This document shows, in pieces, positions 26,701 to 33,788 of a stretch of 64,000 bases of DNA. The position numbers were made by a program, and so were the translations under genes. Each line of letters opens with the position of its first letter. The first letter of the stretch is position 1. Source of the DNA: Verrucomicrobiales bacterium (GTDB lineage: Bacteria > Verrucomicrobiota > Verrucomicrobiia > Verrucomicrobiales > DEV007); the NCBI GenBank assembly GCA_029212615.1, contig JARGPJ010000004.1, forward strand, positions 1 through 64,000, given 5' to 3'. The notes below the pieces were generated by a model, which worked only from the letters and a program-made list of their open reading frames with translations, was not told the DNA's origin and did not search any database.

Positions 26701-26816
26701 TCTCGGCACTCTTCACCCTCTTTGTCGTTCCCGTGACCTACCGACTCGTCTCACGTCACTCAGGCAGCCCAGGTGATCGCAGCCGTGAAGTCGACGAAGC
26801 TCTTGCCGCCCGGTAA
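23715..26816 (+). CDS. RND superfamily efflux permease (AcrB/MexF-like)
   Basis: This proton-driven inner-membrane pump of 1033 residues has the full AcrB-like length. It opens with LSDISVRRPVLASVMSLLLL (TM1). Two large periplasmic porter regions flank TM2-6 and TM8-12. TM4 carries the paired proton-relay aspartates in GLVVDDAIVVLENVYRRIE, and TM10 carries the relay Lys in GLAAKNGILIVEFINQ. The family exports drugs, bile-salt-like compounds or metabolites. It is tightly coupled to the adaptor gene upstream. The substrate cannot be deduced; the cluster has no regulator gene. Confidence 0.95.
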   Translation: MVLSDISVRRPVLASVMSLLLLAFGAVSYLRLQVREYPDIDPPIVSIQTTYPGASAAVVERRITQLVEDRISTVEAIKNISSTSIDEVSEVSVEFLIDRDIDAAANDLREAVSGLLDNLPDEADPPEITKEDSATEVMLWLNLTGEGMSPLELADYADRYLVDRLSILRGVARIRISGASRYAMRVWLDREALAARNLTVTDVEDALREQNVEFPAGTVQSLDRQFTVRLQREFRSEADFRSLVLKRGEDGYQVLLGEVAHVELGGSQPRLSFRGNAVPMVGLGIIKQSRANTLDVARSAKAEADRIRKVLPDHMKLEQSYDTSTFIESSLSEVRSTLLISVVLVVLVIYLFLGSVRATLVPAVTVPVSLVSTAILLYSLDFSVNVLTLLALVLAIGLVVDDAIVVLENVYRRIEKGETPLLASFLGARQVAFAVIATTLVLVSVFLPITFLPGETGKLFTEFAVTLAVAVSFSSFVALTLCPMISSKLLRQGDATRSNLVTRTVEAIFTRLEVVYRKVLEKTVGAVWLSALLIIGILTGGWFLLKSIPSEFTPTEDRGAFFIISKAPEGTTYGYSLDIAHQVEEKLMYLTETGEIQRLLVRVPRGFGDALDYNQVVSIINLNDWSERRPADEIMAEAKAKLSEIHGVQHFIIMRQGLSRGLSTKIQFVLGGPDYETLAEWRDLMLAEVAKNPGITGMDYDYKETKPQIGVDIDRTRAADLGVPIDAIGRTLETLLGSRQVTTFTDKGEEYDVIIEGKWDQKRSPGDLQNIFVRSETTDQLIPLSNLVKTREFADSGSLNRYNRIRAITLEANLAPGYSLGEALDFLDEAAARVLPHEVVIDYKGESLELRDSSGSVAFIFILALLVVYLVLAAQFESFVHPFTIMLAVPVAVVGALLGLYLTGQAQSIYSQIGMIMLIGLAAKNGILIVEFINQLRSEGVDFDTAVIDGSVLRFRPIAMTGLTTVMGSLPLVLSSGAGAETRFVVGIVILFGVALSALFTLFVVPVTYRLVSRHSGSPGDRSREVDEALAAR

Positions 26817-26850
26817 GATAGAATTCTCCTCCCCGGCAGAAGCAAGGAAA

Positions 26851-27243
26851 TCACTCTTTCTCAACTCGATTGAGGAGGATTTGAAGTGCTCCACCCGAGC
26901 ACCAGATTTCCAGGGTAAGAAACACGAGCGAAAGCCCCATGAGGACCAAAGCGGTGACAAATACCACCATCCCGGTCACGGTATAATTCGCAACCACGGC
27001 GACCATCGACACCACGCAGAGAAGAAGACTCACCGCGCCAAGGAGCTGCATCCAGCGAATCAGCTTCAAGCGCCTTCGAAGGTTATTAATCTGTGCACGG
27101 AGTGCTTCATCTTTCAGCTCAATCCAGTCACGATGGAGATTTCTAATCAGCGCCGCAAGATGAAGAAATCGATTCGTGTATGAGAGAAAGAGCAGGCTGA
27201 CCGCCGGAAAAAGCAGCGCCGGAGTGGAGATATCAAGAGTCAT
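26851..27243 (-). CDS. DUF2721 family membrane protein
   Basis: This 130-residue membrane protein matches the DUF2721 pattern. It starts with ISTPALLFPAVSLLFLSYTNRFLHLAALIRNLH. A charged helix follows, RAQINNLRRRLKLIRWMQ, and then two hydrophobic helices, QLLGAVSLLLCVVSMVAVVANY and GMVVFVTALVLMGLSLVFLTLEIW. The function of the family is not known; members are often found in marine bacteria. I use the ATG at 27243 because the longer frame (to 27300) overlaps the MOSC gene and adds polar residues. The gene converges on the RND permease with a 34-bp gap. Confidence 0.75.
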   Translation of the reverse strand: MTLDISTPALLFPAVSLLFLSYTNRFLHLAALIRNLHRDWIELKDEALRAQINNLRRRLKLIRWMQLLGAVSLLLCVVSMVAVVANYTVTGMVVFVTALVLMGLSLVFLTLEIWCSGGALQILLNRVEKE

Positions 27244-27296
27244 GAAAAAGTGAAGTTCGTCGCACCGATGAATATTCAGAAAGCTTGTGACCGCCC

Positions 27297-27752
27297 TCAC
27301 TCTTTCCGCAACACGCCGCCCTCGAGGATCCTGGCGCGCAAACCGCCTTTACCGACGAGAAATTTCAACGCCCCTTTGCAAAGAGCTTCCTCCATCCAGA
27401 AACAGGGCTTGGCCTCCTCGGTGCCGATAAATCTCAGGCCTTGAATCTCAAACTCCTGCCCGATGAACTCATTCAGGTCCTGTCCTTCAACAATGACATT
27501 TCGGCGGTAGCTCTCGGGACCTTTGTCAAAAAGGCCGAATTCTTCACAGAGCCGGTCGTGAGTCTCCTGCTCAAAAAAGGTGATCTGCCCTTTAAAATCC
27601 GGCTTGTAATCAAAATATCGATCATTCCTGATCCCGCTTCCGGCAACGCATTCTATCTCATCCACCTCAATAATGGGATTTGTCCCTGCAGGACCGCCAT
27701 AATGACCAACGTAGTTATGATCCGGGGAAATGAAGAAGCGCGCGATTTTCAC
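27297..27752 (-). CDS. MOSC-domain protein
   Basis: This is a 151-residue stand-alone MOSC-like protein. Characteristic stretches are IECVAGSGIRNDRYFDYK (near residues 33-50), ITFFEQETHDRLCEEF, SYRRNVIVEGQDLNEFIGQEF, and IGTEEAKPCFWME, in which the conserved Cys sits; it ends with GLRARILEGG. MOSC domains bind molybdenum cofactor or transfer sulfur in Moco enzymes such as YiiM and the mARC proteins. No other Moco gene is near. Translation probably starts at GTG 27752, directly after a strong purine-rich ribosome-binding stretch (GGAAGG). It overlaps nothing once the DUF2721 start is set at 27243. Confidence 0.78.
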   Translation of the reverse strand: MKIARFFISPDHNYVGHYGGPAGTNPIIEVDEIECVAGSGIRNDRYFDYKPDFKGQITFFEQETHDRLCEEFGLFDKGPESYRRNVIVEGQDLNEFIGQEFEIQGLRFIGTEEAKPCFWMEEALCKGALKFLVGKGGLRARILEGGVLRKE

Positions 27753-27840
27753 CCTTCCAAGGTACTCTTAATTTCCCTGCTGGCAATTCGCCCTCAGGTG
27801 GATACGGTCGGGCTGAGTTTTTATCTCCACTTTTAAGACC

Positions 27841-29367
27841 ATGGCCAAAGGACCCAAAAACGCGATCTCACCCACCCGTGACGAAAATTTCCCGGAGTGG
27901 TATCAACAAGTCGTACGCGCCGCCGATCTCGCCGAAAATTCGGAAGTGCGCGGCTGCATGGTGATCAAGCCCTGGGGTTACGGTCTCTGGGAACAGATCC
28001 AGAAGCAGCTCGACCAGTGGTTCAAAGACACCGGACACAAGAACGCCTACTTTCCTCTCCTCATTCCCGTCAGCTATCTCGAAAAAGAAGCGACGCACGT
28101 TGAAGGATTCGCGACCGAATGCGCCGTCGTCACTCATCACCGCCTCGAACTGAAAGATGGTAAAATGGTGCCCGCCGGCGAGCTGACCGAACCCTATGTG
28201 ATCCGCCCGACCTCCGAAACGATCATCGGCGCTGCCTTCGCACGCTGGGTTCAGAGCTACCGCGATCTTCCCCTCCTCATTAACCAATGGGCCAACGTAA
28301 TGCGTTGGGAAATGCGCCCCCGCCTTTTCCTGCGCACTGCCGAGTTCCTCTGGCAGGAAGGTCACACCGCGCACGAAACCGCGGAAGAGGCGATGGTGGA
28401 AACCACGAAGATGCACGAGGTCTACGAGCGTTTTCTCACCGACCACCTTGCGGTGCCCGTTATCGCCGGAGAAAAAACCGAAGCCGAGCGATTCCCCGGT
28501 GCGCTCAACACCTTCACGGTCGAGGCGATGGTTCAGGATCGGAAAGCGATTCAGGCAGGCACCTCACACTTTCTCGGACAGAATTTCTCCAAGGCCGCCG
28601 GCATCGAATTCGAAGGGCGTGAGCAGGGGCGCGAATTTGCCTGGACGACAAGCTGGGGGGTGAGTACCCGCCTTATCGGCACACTACTCATGGCGCACTC
28701 CGACGACGACGGGCTCATTCTCCCTCCACGAGTTGCCCCGACACAAGTGGTGATTGTCCCGGTGACACCCAAGCCCGAACACGAAGCACCGGTTCACGAA
28801 GCCTGTGAAAAACTGGCCGCTGAGATCAAAGCGCAGCGCTTTCACGATGAAAAGATCTCTGTCGAAATCGACAAGCGCGACCTCGGTGGCGGCGTAAAGA
28901 CCTGGGAGTGGATCAAGAAAGGCGTTCCCGTTCGCATCGAAATTGGACCACGCGACCTTGAGAAAGGATCCGTCGCCATGGCTCGCCGAGACCGTGCTCC
29001 AAAGGATAAACAATTCATCCCGAACGAAGAAGCCGTCTCCGGCATCGTCGAAACGCTGCAATCGATTCAGGACACCCTTCTCAAACGTGCGCTCGATTTC
29101 CGGAAAGAGCACACCGTTGAGATTTCCTCGATGGATGAATTCCGCGCTTTTTTCACTGCAGAAAACAAAAAGCAGCCTGAGATCCACGGAGGTTTCGCCC
29201 TCGTTCACTGGGCGGGAAGTGTCGCCGACGAGGAAGCGCTCCAACAGGAACTGAAAGTCACCGTACGCTGTATTCCCAAGGACTCAACGCTGCGCGGAGA
29301 AGCCGGCACCTGCATCTTCACCGGAAAGCCGGCCGAAGGCCGCGTCATTTTTGCAAAGAGCTACTAG
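27841..29367 (+). CDS. proS: prolyl-tRNA synthetase, archaeal/eukaryotic-like type
   Basis: This class II aminoacyl-tRNA synthetase charges tRNA-Pro. At 508 residues it is the short form that lacks the bacterial editing insertion. Motif 2 is MRWEMRPRLFLRTAEFLWQEGHTAH, with RPTSETIIGAAFARWVQSYRDLPLLINQW before it, and motif 3 is in GVSTRLIGTLLMAHSDDDGL. The anticodon-binding domain begins near residue 300 (APTQVVIVPV). The C-terminal zinc-like domain, present in this subtype, ends with a terminal Tyr (FAKSY). Many bacteria, including Verrucomicrobia and Bacteroidetes, use this type. The start lies 4 bp after a T-rich stretch with no other candidate. Confidence 0.95.
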   Translation: MAKGPKNAISPTRDENFPEWYQQVVRAADLAENSEVRGCMVIKPWGYGLWEQIQKQLDQWFKDTGHKNAYFPLLIPVSYLEKEATHVEGFATECAVVTHHRLELKDGKMVPAGELTEPYVIRPTSETIIGAAFARWVQSYRDLPLLINQWANVMRWEMRPRLFLRTAEFLWQEGHTAHETAEEAMVETTKMHEVYERFLTDHLAVPVIAGEKTEAERFPGALNTFTVEAMVQDRKAIQAGTSHFLGQNFSKAAGIEFEGREQGREFAWTTSWGVSTRLIGTLLMAHSDDDGLILPPRVAPTQVVIVPVTPKPEHEAPVHEACEKLAAEIKAQRFHDEKISVEIDKRDLGGGVKTWEWIKKGVPVRIEIGPRDLEKGSVAMARRDRAPKDKQFIPNEEAVSGIVETLQSIQDTLLKRALDFRKEHTVEISSMDEFRAFFTAENKKQPEIHGGFALVHWAGSVADEEALQQELKVTVRCIPKDSTLRGEAGTCIFTGKPAEGRVIFAKSY

Positions 29368-29393
29368 TGCCCATTGAAGATTAGCAGACTGAA

Positions 29394-29612
29394 ATGAAAC
29401 CTCCGGCCTGCGCAGTCTGTGATCGCGAGCAGCGGGACCATCCTGAGCTCGATTTCGATCTCGTCCGCTTCAGGGACTTCAAACCACTCGATCGCCCCGG
29501 ACACCCGAAAGGCCTTCTCTGGTTCTGTGCCGATCATATTGAGGCGGCTCGAGAATGGCAGCACAGCGACAGCGCCGTGGTCCGCAAAGAATTAAGAGCG
29601 AGGGAAAGCTGA
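29394..29612 (+). CDS. small CxxC protein, possibly zinc-binding
   Basis: I do not recognise this 72-residue protein. It begins CAVCDREQ (Cys6, Cys9), followed by a charged region, and then WFCADHIEAARE (Cys44 and His47). The two pairs form a CxxC...CxxH arrangement that could hold one zinc ion, like a small treble-clef or HNH remnant without a visible nuclease motif. It starts 27 bp after proS on the same strand and may be cotranscribed. A hairpin with a U-tract follows at 29666-29692. Its composition is protein-like, but confidence is moderate because of its size. Confidence 0.6.
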   Translation: MKPPACAVCDREQRDHPELDFDLVRFRDFKPLDRPGHPKGLLWFCADHIEAAREWQHSDSAVVRKELRARES

Positions 29613-29665
29613 GCATTTAGCCCGGGCCAATCCCCGCTCGTCGGGGGCAGAATTCTGTTCAGGAC

Positions 29666-29692
29666 AAAAGCGAACAGTCCTGCTTCGTTTTT
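29666..29692 (+). terminator. rho-independent terminator
   Basis: AAAAGCGAA (29666-29674) pairs with TTCGTTTTT (29684-29692) with one G-U pair, closing a 9-nt loop and ending in five U residues on the plus strand. On the minus strand the A-rich arm gives the matching tract, so it can serve both the proS-small protein transcript and the convergent L,D-transpeptidase gene ending at 29706. Confidence 0.6.
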
Positions 29693-29705
29693 AAGGCCGT
29701 CGGAC

Positions 29706-30410
29706 CTACGGAACGAACCTCGCTATCTCTTCACTTACGATTGAATACAATTCTTTCTCCCATTCAACTGCTGAAATCTCAGGAAACTCATTTGAGATTC
29801 TAAAATCACCCGGAGCCAAAATGACTTTCACTTCCGATGGCCCTGTCTGAGCAATGATCGTGAACAGGTCCTCAATTGCTTCGTCGCCTATCGGAATACA
29901 TCCAATCGTGACCGCCCGCCCGTGGATAAAAATGTCTCCCCCGAGAAACTCACGGTCGTCTTCTCTCCCTTTCGCACGATCAAACGCGTTCGGATAGTTC
30001 AACTTCACCGATAAGTGATAACTACTCCGCGGATTGAGATACTCGACCTCATAAACCCCCTCCGGAATCTGCAAATCCCCTTCCCGCAACTTCGGACCTG
30101 ATTTCCCGGAGAATGCGGTAAAGGGATAACCGCGAATTTTTTGATGCTGACCTTCCTCATCAGTAATCCAAACCTCAAGAAGCCGTTCTTTTTTCAAACC
30201 GATCAGCGTGACACTCTTCGTAATCTCCGCTTCCTCCGGCGACAGCCCCTTCCCCTTCGCAACTAACCCGGCGACCACTGATTTGACGGTTCTTTCCCCC
30301 TTTACTTCGGCATACAAAGGGCGCCAAACCGACCCTGCCGACCGATAAAGCATCGCGGCCACCCCAACGAATAGAAGAACCGTGAGCAAAAATCGAAGGC
30401 GCGAAGTCAT
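29706..30410 (-). CDS. L,D-transpeptidase (YkuD/YafK-like) family protein
   Basis: This is a membrane-anchored or exported protein of 234 residues with an N-terminal hydrophobic segment (RFLLTVLLFVGVAAMLY). The catalytic motif is IHGRAVTIGCIPIGD near residues 166-180, giving the HGxxxxxGC arrangement of YkuD-fold L,D-transpeptidases with Cys nucleophile and His. Preceding features are GDLQIPEGVYEVEYLNPRSSYHLSVKLNYPN, as in YafK-type proteins. The family remodels peptidoglycan cross-links or releases attached lipoproteins, in the periplasm. The ATG at 30410 puts the signal segment first; the long upstream frame enters a repeat region and is rejected. Confidence 0.82.
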   Translation of the reverse strand: MTSRLRFLLTVLLFVGVAAMLYRSAGSVWRPLYAEVKGERTVKSVVAGLVAKGKGLSPEEAEITKSVTLIGLKKERLLEVWITDEEGQHQKIRGYPFTAFSGKSGPKLREGDLQIPEGVYEVEYLNPRSSYHLSVKLNYPNAFDRAKGREDDREFLGGDIFIHGRAVTIGCIPIGDEAIEDLFTIIAQTGPSEVKVILAPGDFRISNEFPEISAVEWEKELYSIVSEEIARFVP

Positions 30411-30875
30411 CGCCGGTATCCTATCAAACCGGTTGCAACTCGTCACGCTTTTCGCCCAGCGCAGCTGAGTGATAAACCACAGCGCCGATGACTGTAGGTC
30501 TGTCCCTCTATTCTTTGCGCTCAATTTTTACCGCCTGCCTCGTAACGTCTCCGACACTGTCGTATTGGAGGTCTGTCCCTCTATGTGAAAACCCCGACAC
30601 TGTCGTATTGGAGGTCTGTCCCTCTATGTGAAAACCCTGTCAAATTAGAGGTCTGTCCCTCTATGGATAAACAATCTCTCTCAATTTTTTGTCAGGAGCT
30701 TTCACGATAAACGACTTTAAGGAACAACCTGCGGAAAGGCTTACGGAAACCACCCCCGGCCCGAAAAGGGAGACGGACCGTTTCAATACACCCTCGAAAT
30801 AATCGAGATCACGAGTCTTCCGTTTGAGACATTTTTACGATTGATTCAACCCCTATTACCCCGCACATTCCGCCC
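30411..30875. other. intergenic region with short-repeat cluster
   Basis: This is a 465-bp gene-free stretch upstream of trxB. Its first half contains four copies of the GGTCTGTCCCTCTAT repeat described separately. Beyond 30672 I see no repeat or gene; sequence there is ordinary and includes a likely promoter for trxB just before 30876. The repeat part is unlike the surrounding sequence, consistent with insertion of mobile short elements. Confidence 0.5.
30496..30671. repeat. cluster of GGTCTGTCCCTCTAT short repeats (candidate REP-like elements)
   Basis: The core AGGTCTGTCCCTCTAT occurs four times, at about 30496-30511, 30569-30584, 30612-30627 and 30649-30664. Two of these lie in a perfect 43-bp tandem duplication (30551-30593 and 30594-30636), followed by a diverged third unit. 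A fifth copy, with T for C (CCCTTTAT), lies at 37400-37417, 50 bp before the start of the Y1 transposase gene. This pairing suggests the repeats are non-autonomous targets or scars of that transposase. Confidence 0.7.
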
Positions 30876-31805
30876 ATGGAAAACGTCATTATCATCGGTA
30901 CCGGTTGCGCCGGTTGGACTTCAGCGATCTATACGGCACGCGCCAATCTGAATCCACTCGTCCTCGCCGGCGAACAACCTGGCGGCCAGCTCACCACGAC
31001 CACTGAAGTCGAGAACTTTCCCGGTTTTCCCGAAGGAATTCAAGGACCGGAGCTTATGATGAACATGCAGAAACAGGCTGAAAAATTCGGTACACGAGTC
31101 GAATACGACCTGGTCAGTTCAGTTAAAAAGGAAGACGAAGGGCACTTCACTCTCGAAACGCAGGGCGGTACAACTTACGAGGCGAAGGCAGTCATCGTCG
31201 CGACCGGAGCAATCCCACGCTATCTCGGCCTCGAAAACGAAATGTCACTGATCGGACATGGAGTAACTTCCTGCGCGACATGCGACGGAGCTTTCTATCC
31301 CGATGTTCCCGTCGCTGTGATCGGTGGGGGAGACTCTGCCTGCGAAGAAGCTGACTTTCTCACCAAATTTGCGAGCAAAGTTTACCTCGTTCACCGACGT
31401 GATCAGCTTCGCGCCTCGAAGATCATGGGCGACCGGGTCCTCACAAACGACAAGATCGAACCCGTCTGGAACTCTGAAGTGTCGGAATACCTCACGGACG
31501 ACGAAGGCGAAGTTCGGGCAGTGACGCTCTTCAATAATCAGAGCAACGAAAGCTCTGAGCTCGAAGTGAAATGTGTTTTCGTAGCAATCGGCCACGATCC
31601 GGCGACCGGGTTTCTCGACGGTTCCGGTGTCGCCCTCGACGACGAAAAATACATCATCCAAAACGGACATGACACGAAATCGAACATTGCCGGCCTCTTT
31701 TCCGCAGGTGATGTCTCCGACCATGTTTACCGCCAGGCGATCACGGCTGCCGGCAACGGCTGTCAGGCAGCCCTCGATGCCGAACGTTATCTTGCAGCTC
31801 TCTGA
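30876..31805 (+). CDS. trxB: thioredoxin-disulfide reductase
   Basis: This cytosolic FAD enzyme of 309 residues uses NADPH to reduce thioredoxin. It starts at the dinucleotide-binding IIGTGCAG; the usual Pro of GSGPAG is Cys here. EQPGGQLTTTTEVENFPGF follows, and the redox-active pair is CATC at 133-136. NADPH binding is at VIGGGDSACEEADFL, and the C-terminal FAD segment is GLFSAGDVSDHVYRQAITAAGNGCQAAL. Its length and motif order match TrxB. It stands alone with an upstream region rich in short repeats. The replacement of Pro by Cys in the first FAD loop is unusual, but the fold should tolerate it. Confidence 0.95.
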   Translation: MENVIIIGTGCAGWTSAIYTARANLNPLVLAGEQPGGQLTTTTEVENFPGFPEGIQGPELMMNMQKQAEKFGTRVEYDLVSSVKKEDEGHFTLETQGGTTYEAKAVIVATGAIPRYLGLENEMSLIGHGVTSCATCDGAFYPDVPVAVIGGGDSACEEADFLTKFASKVYLVHRRDQLRASKIMGDRVLTNDKIEPVWNSEVSEYLTDDEGEVRAVTLFNNQSNESSELEVKCVFVAIGHDPATGFLDGSGVALDDEKYIIQNGHDTKSNIAGLFSAGDVSDHVYRQAITAAGNGCQAALDAERYLAAL

Positions 31806-31878
31806 GACCCGGAAGCTCCTTGCTTCGATCCGTGGATTGGCTTGCCACTCCGCCGCTGTGCCCGTATTGTAGTCACTC

Positions 31879-32754
31879 ATGCGCTGGATAATGAGTGGAC
31901 GGAGAATCAAGACGGTGGGGCTGTTTTTTTCAGTGGGAATGACTTTTTCCACTGCCCACTCTCAGTTTCACAACAAAACCCCGACCGGACAAGCCGCGGT
32001 CAACCAGCAGGCAATCCAGCAGGCGCGGCAACAAGCGGCAGGGTCGCATTCCATGGCCGGGGGCACGTCCTCCGGAAACGACGGCGCGGGTGCCGCCTAT
32101 TCGGGCGGCGACATGATCCTTCCAGAGGGAAAGCGTCAGGCCCTCGGGCAGTACAATCCACGTATCAGCCGGATGAATGGCAAGAATGCCGATATCTGGG
32201 GTCGTGCTATCCACCACACCGACGGTTCCTACACGGAGTCCAAACAGGACAATCTTTCCAACACACTCGAGCAGGAAACGAAAAGCAAGAACGGCGTTCG
32301 CCTCCAGCGGCGTATAGTCATGCTCGACCAGTCCGGACGCCCTGCCGAGGTCATGATCTACGACGGTCGGGATCAATTTAAATATCGCGGGCTCCTTCTC
32401 TACGACGCCTTCGGCCGTTTCGTCGAAGAACAGGTCTATGACGCCGCGGGAACCCTGATCCGTCGAAAAGTTCAGGAGTATACGCCACAGGGCTTGAAAA
32501 AACCGGCACGCAGCTGGGACTATGTCGAAAATATCCCGTCCGATCTCAAACTTGTCATCACACAGGAAGAACTTCCTGACGATGCCAAGCCCAATACAAC
32601 AGTGGTCAAAAGAGGCTTATTCGGCCAGGTCAAAACACCGCAGGATGAAAAACAACCTGAGGAATCTGCACCGGTACAAAATAGCTCCGCCGCCGAAACA
32701 AGCCCTGACAAGCGCAAAGGGCTCGGGCGCCTTTTTGGTAAAAAAGACAAATAG
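31879..32754 (+). CDS. secreted protein of unknown function
   Basis: This is a 291-residue hypothetical exported protein. A signal peptide (RIKTVGLFFSVGMTFSTAHS) ends near residue 28. A Gln/Ala-rich stretch (QAAVNQQAIQQARQQAAG) and a Gly/Ser region follow. Residues 85-200 are more globular, with repeated strand-like units such as RRIVMLDQSGRPAEVMIYDGRDQFKYRGLLLYDAFGRFVEEQVYDA that resemble YD-repeat-like or MORN-like turns. The C-terminus is Lys-rich and disordered (KRKGLGRLFGKKDK). I cannot name the family. It is followed 18 bp later by a membrane-anchored coiled-coil protein, so the two probably form an operon. Confidence 0.65.
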   Translation: MRWIMSGRRIKTVGLFFSVGMTFSTAHSQFHNKTPTGQAAVNQQAIQQARQQAAGSHSMAGGTSSGNDGAGAAYSGGDMILPEGKRQALGQYNPRISRMNGKNADIWGRAIHHTDGSYTESKQDNLSNTLEQETKSKNGVRLQRRIVMLDQSGRPAEVMIYDGRDQFKYRGLLLYDAFGRFVEEQVYDAAGTLIRRKVQEYTPQGLKKPARSWDYVENIPSDLKLVITQEELPDDAKPNTTVVKRGLFGQVKTPQDEKQPEESAPVQNSSAAETSPDKRKGLGRLFGKKDK

Positions 32755-32772
32755 AGAAGCCTCCCGGAAACG

Positions 32773-33087
32773 ATGAAGCTGACTCCCATCCAGTCTCTTG
32801 GAGTGCTTATACTGATCAGTCTGTCGATTTCGGGATGGTTCTACGGCGTCTATTGGAAACGCGTTGCAAGCGGAAGCCTCTTCACCAAAGAAGAGAGCGT
32901 TATGATCAGACTACAGGATCAAATTGAGGTCCTAACGGAGAAAAACACGGAGCTGACCAATCAATTGCGCCGTTTAAAGAATCCTGACGATCCCGAGGTT
33001 GCCGAAGAAAAAGATGCAGCACCGATTTCGGGAGGGGTAACCGCTCCCTTCGAGAAAGTTGAATTGCCGAAGAAAAACCGCCTCTAG
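32773..33087 (+). CDS. membrane-anchored coiled-coil protein
   Basis: This 104-residue hypothetical protein has one N-terminal transmembrane helix (SLGVLILISLSISGWFYGVYW). A heptad-like coiled coil follows, MIRLQDQIEVLTEKNTELTNQLRRL, near residues 44-68. The tail is acidic and then basic. The layout resembles small FtsL/FtsB-like or LptC-like single-pass anchors, but nothing specific is conserved. It is 18 bp downstream of a secreted hypothetical gene. Its stop overlaps by 4 bp the stop of the convergent LolA-like gene. Function unknown. Confidence 0.6.
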   Translation: MKLTPIQSLGVLILISLSISGWFYGVYWKRVASGSLFTKEESVMIRLQDQIEVLTEKNTELTNQLRRLKNPDDPEVAEEKDAAPISGGVTAPFEKVELPKKNRL

Positions 33088-33758
33088 AACTTTGTTTCCT
33101 TATAACCGGTAAGGTCCGGTGTGAAAAGATCACCCGGTAAACCGATATTCGGGATTACCCGATCGAATGCGGTTTTGACAAAAGATCCATCGTCCAGATA
33201 GATCTCCATGCCCCGGAGTCGGTAGTCATCACGACCGACCATAAAAATGAAAGTCTTCACTCCACGACCTTCCTGTCCTTTTGGTTGCGTCACAATTCGG
33301 AAAGCACTGCCGACTACCTCAATAGTTTGAACGCTGTACTTTCGCTGAAACTCGCTGGTAGAACGGGGAAACCCGGTTGCCATCGCCATAAGCCCCGGAG
33401 GAACATCACCGGATCCGGCGGCACGCTTTTCATACTTCTTCATCTGCGTCCGAATAATGAAAAGGTTCCCGCGAAACTTGGTCACAATCGTCTGAGCAGG
33501 ATCTCCCACCTGCCAGCGAAACTGATTTGAACCATAGTTCAACCAAAGTGATCCCGATTGACGAATCGGCATTTTAATCGACCGCATCGTCCGAGTCTGC
33601 GTGAAGTCTATCCTGATCGAATGGATCCCGCTATTCGTCGCCATCCATCGATCGACCACTGACATATCGGCAGCATGGGAAAACGTCGCCGCGCAAGCGC
33701 ATAGAACCAAATAAAACCGGACGTTGCGCAGGAAGGATCGGCTGGAGGATACCATCAT
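33084..33758 (-). CDS. LolA-like outer-membrane lipoprotein carrier protein
   Basis: This is an exported periplasmic protein of about 224 residues. A signal peptide (RFYLVLCACAATFSHA) is followed by a LolA/LolB-type half-barrel: IDFTQTRTMRSIKMPIRQSGSLWLNYGSNQFRWQVGDPAQTIVTKFRGNLFII, with paired aromatic strands. The family carries lipoproteins or lipids across the periplasm. It sits 30 bp downstream of an MMPL/RND-type exporter on the same strand. LolA-like proteins paired with MMPL exporters are known from lipid-export gene sets, so this may be a lipid or glycolipid carrier rather than the housekeeping LolA. Starts at 33755 and 33758 are both possible. Confidence 0.75.
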   Translation of the reverse strand: MMVSSSRSFLRNVRFYLVLCACAATFSHAADMSVVDRWMATNSGIHSIRIDFTQTRTMRSIKMPIRQSGSLWLNYGSNQFRWQVGDPAQTIVTKFRGNLFIIRTQMKKYEKRAAGSGDVPPGLMAMATGFPRSTSEFQRKYSVQTIEVVGSAFRIVTQPKGQEGRGVKTFIFMVGRDDYRLRGMEIYLDDGSFVKTAFDRVIPNIGLPGDLFTPDLTGYKETKF

Positions 33759-33788
33759 GCACAATGATAAACTTATCTTAACTATTTG

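Noticed and set aside
30496-30671. CRISPR array
   Set aside because: The repeats are too few, the spacing is irregular (73, 43 and 37 bp between cores), two units are exact tandem copies including the spacer, and no cas gene is near.
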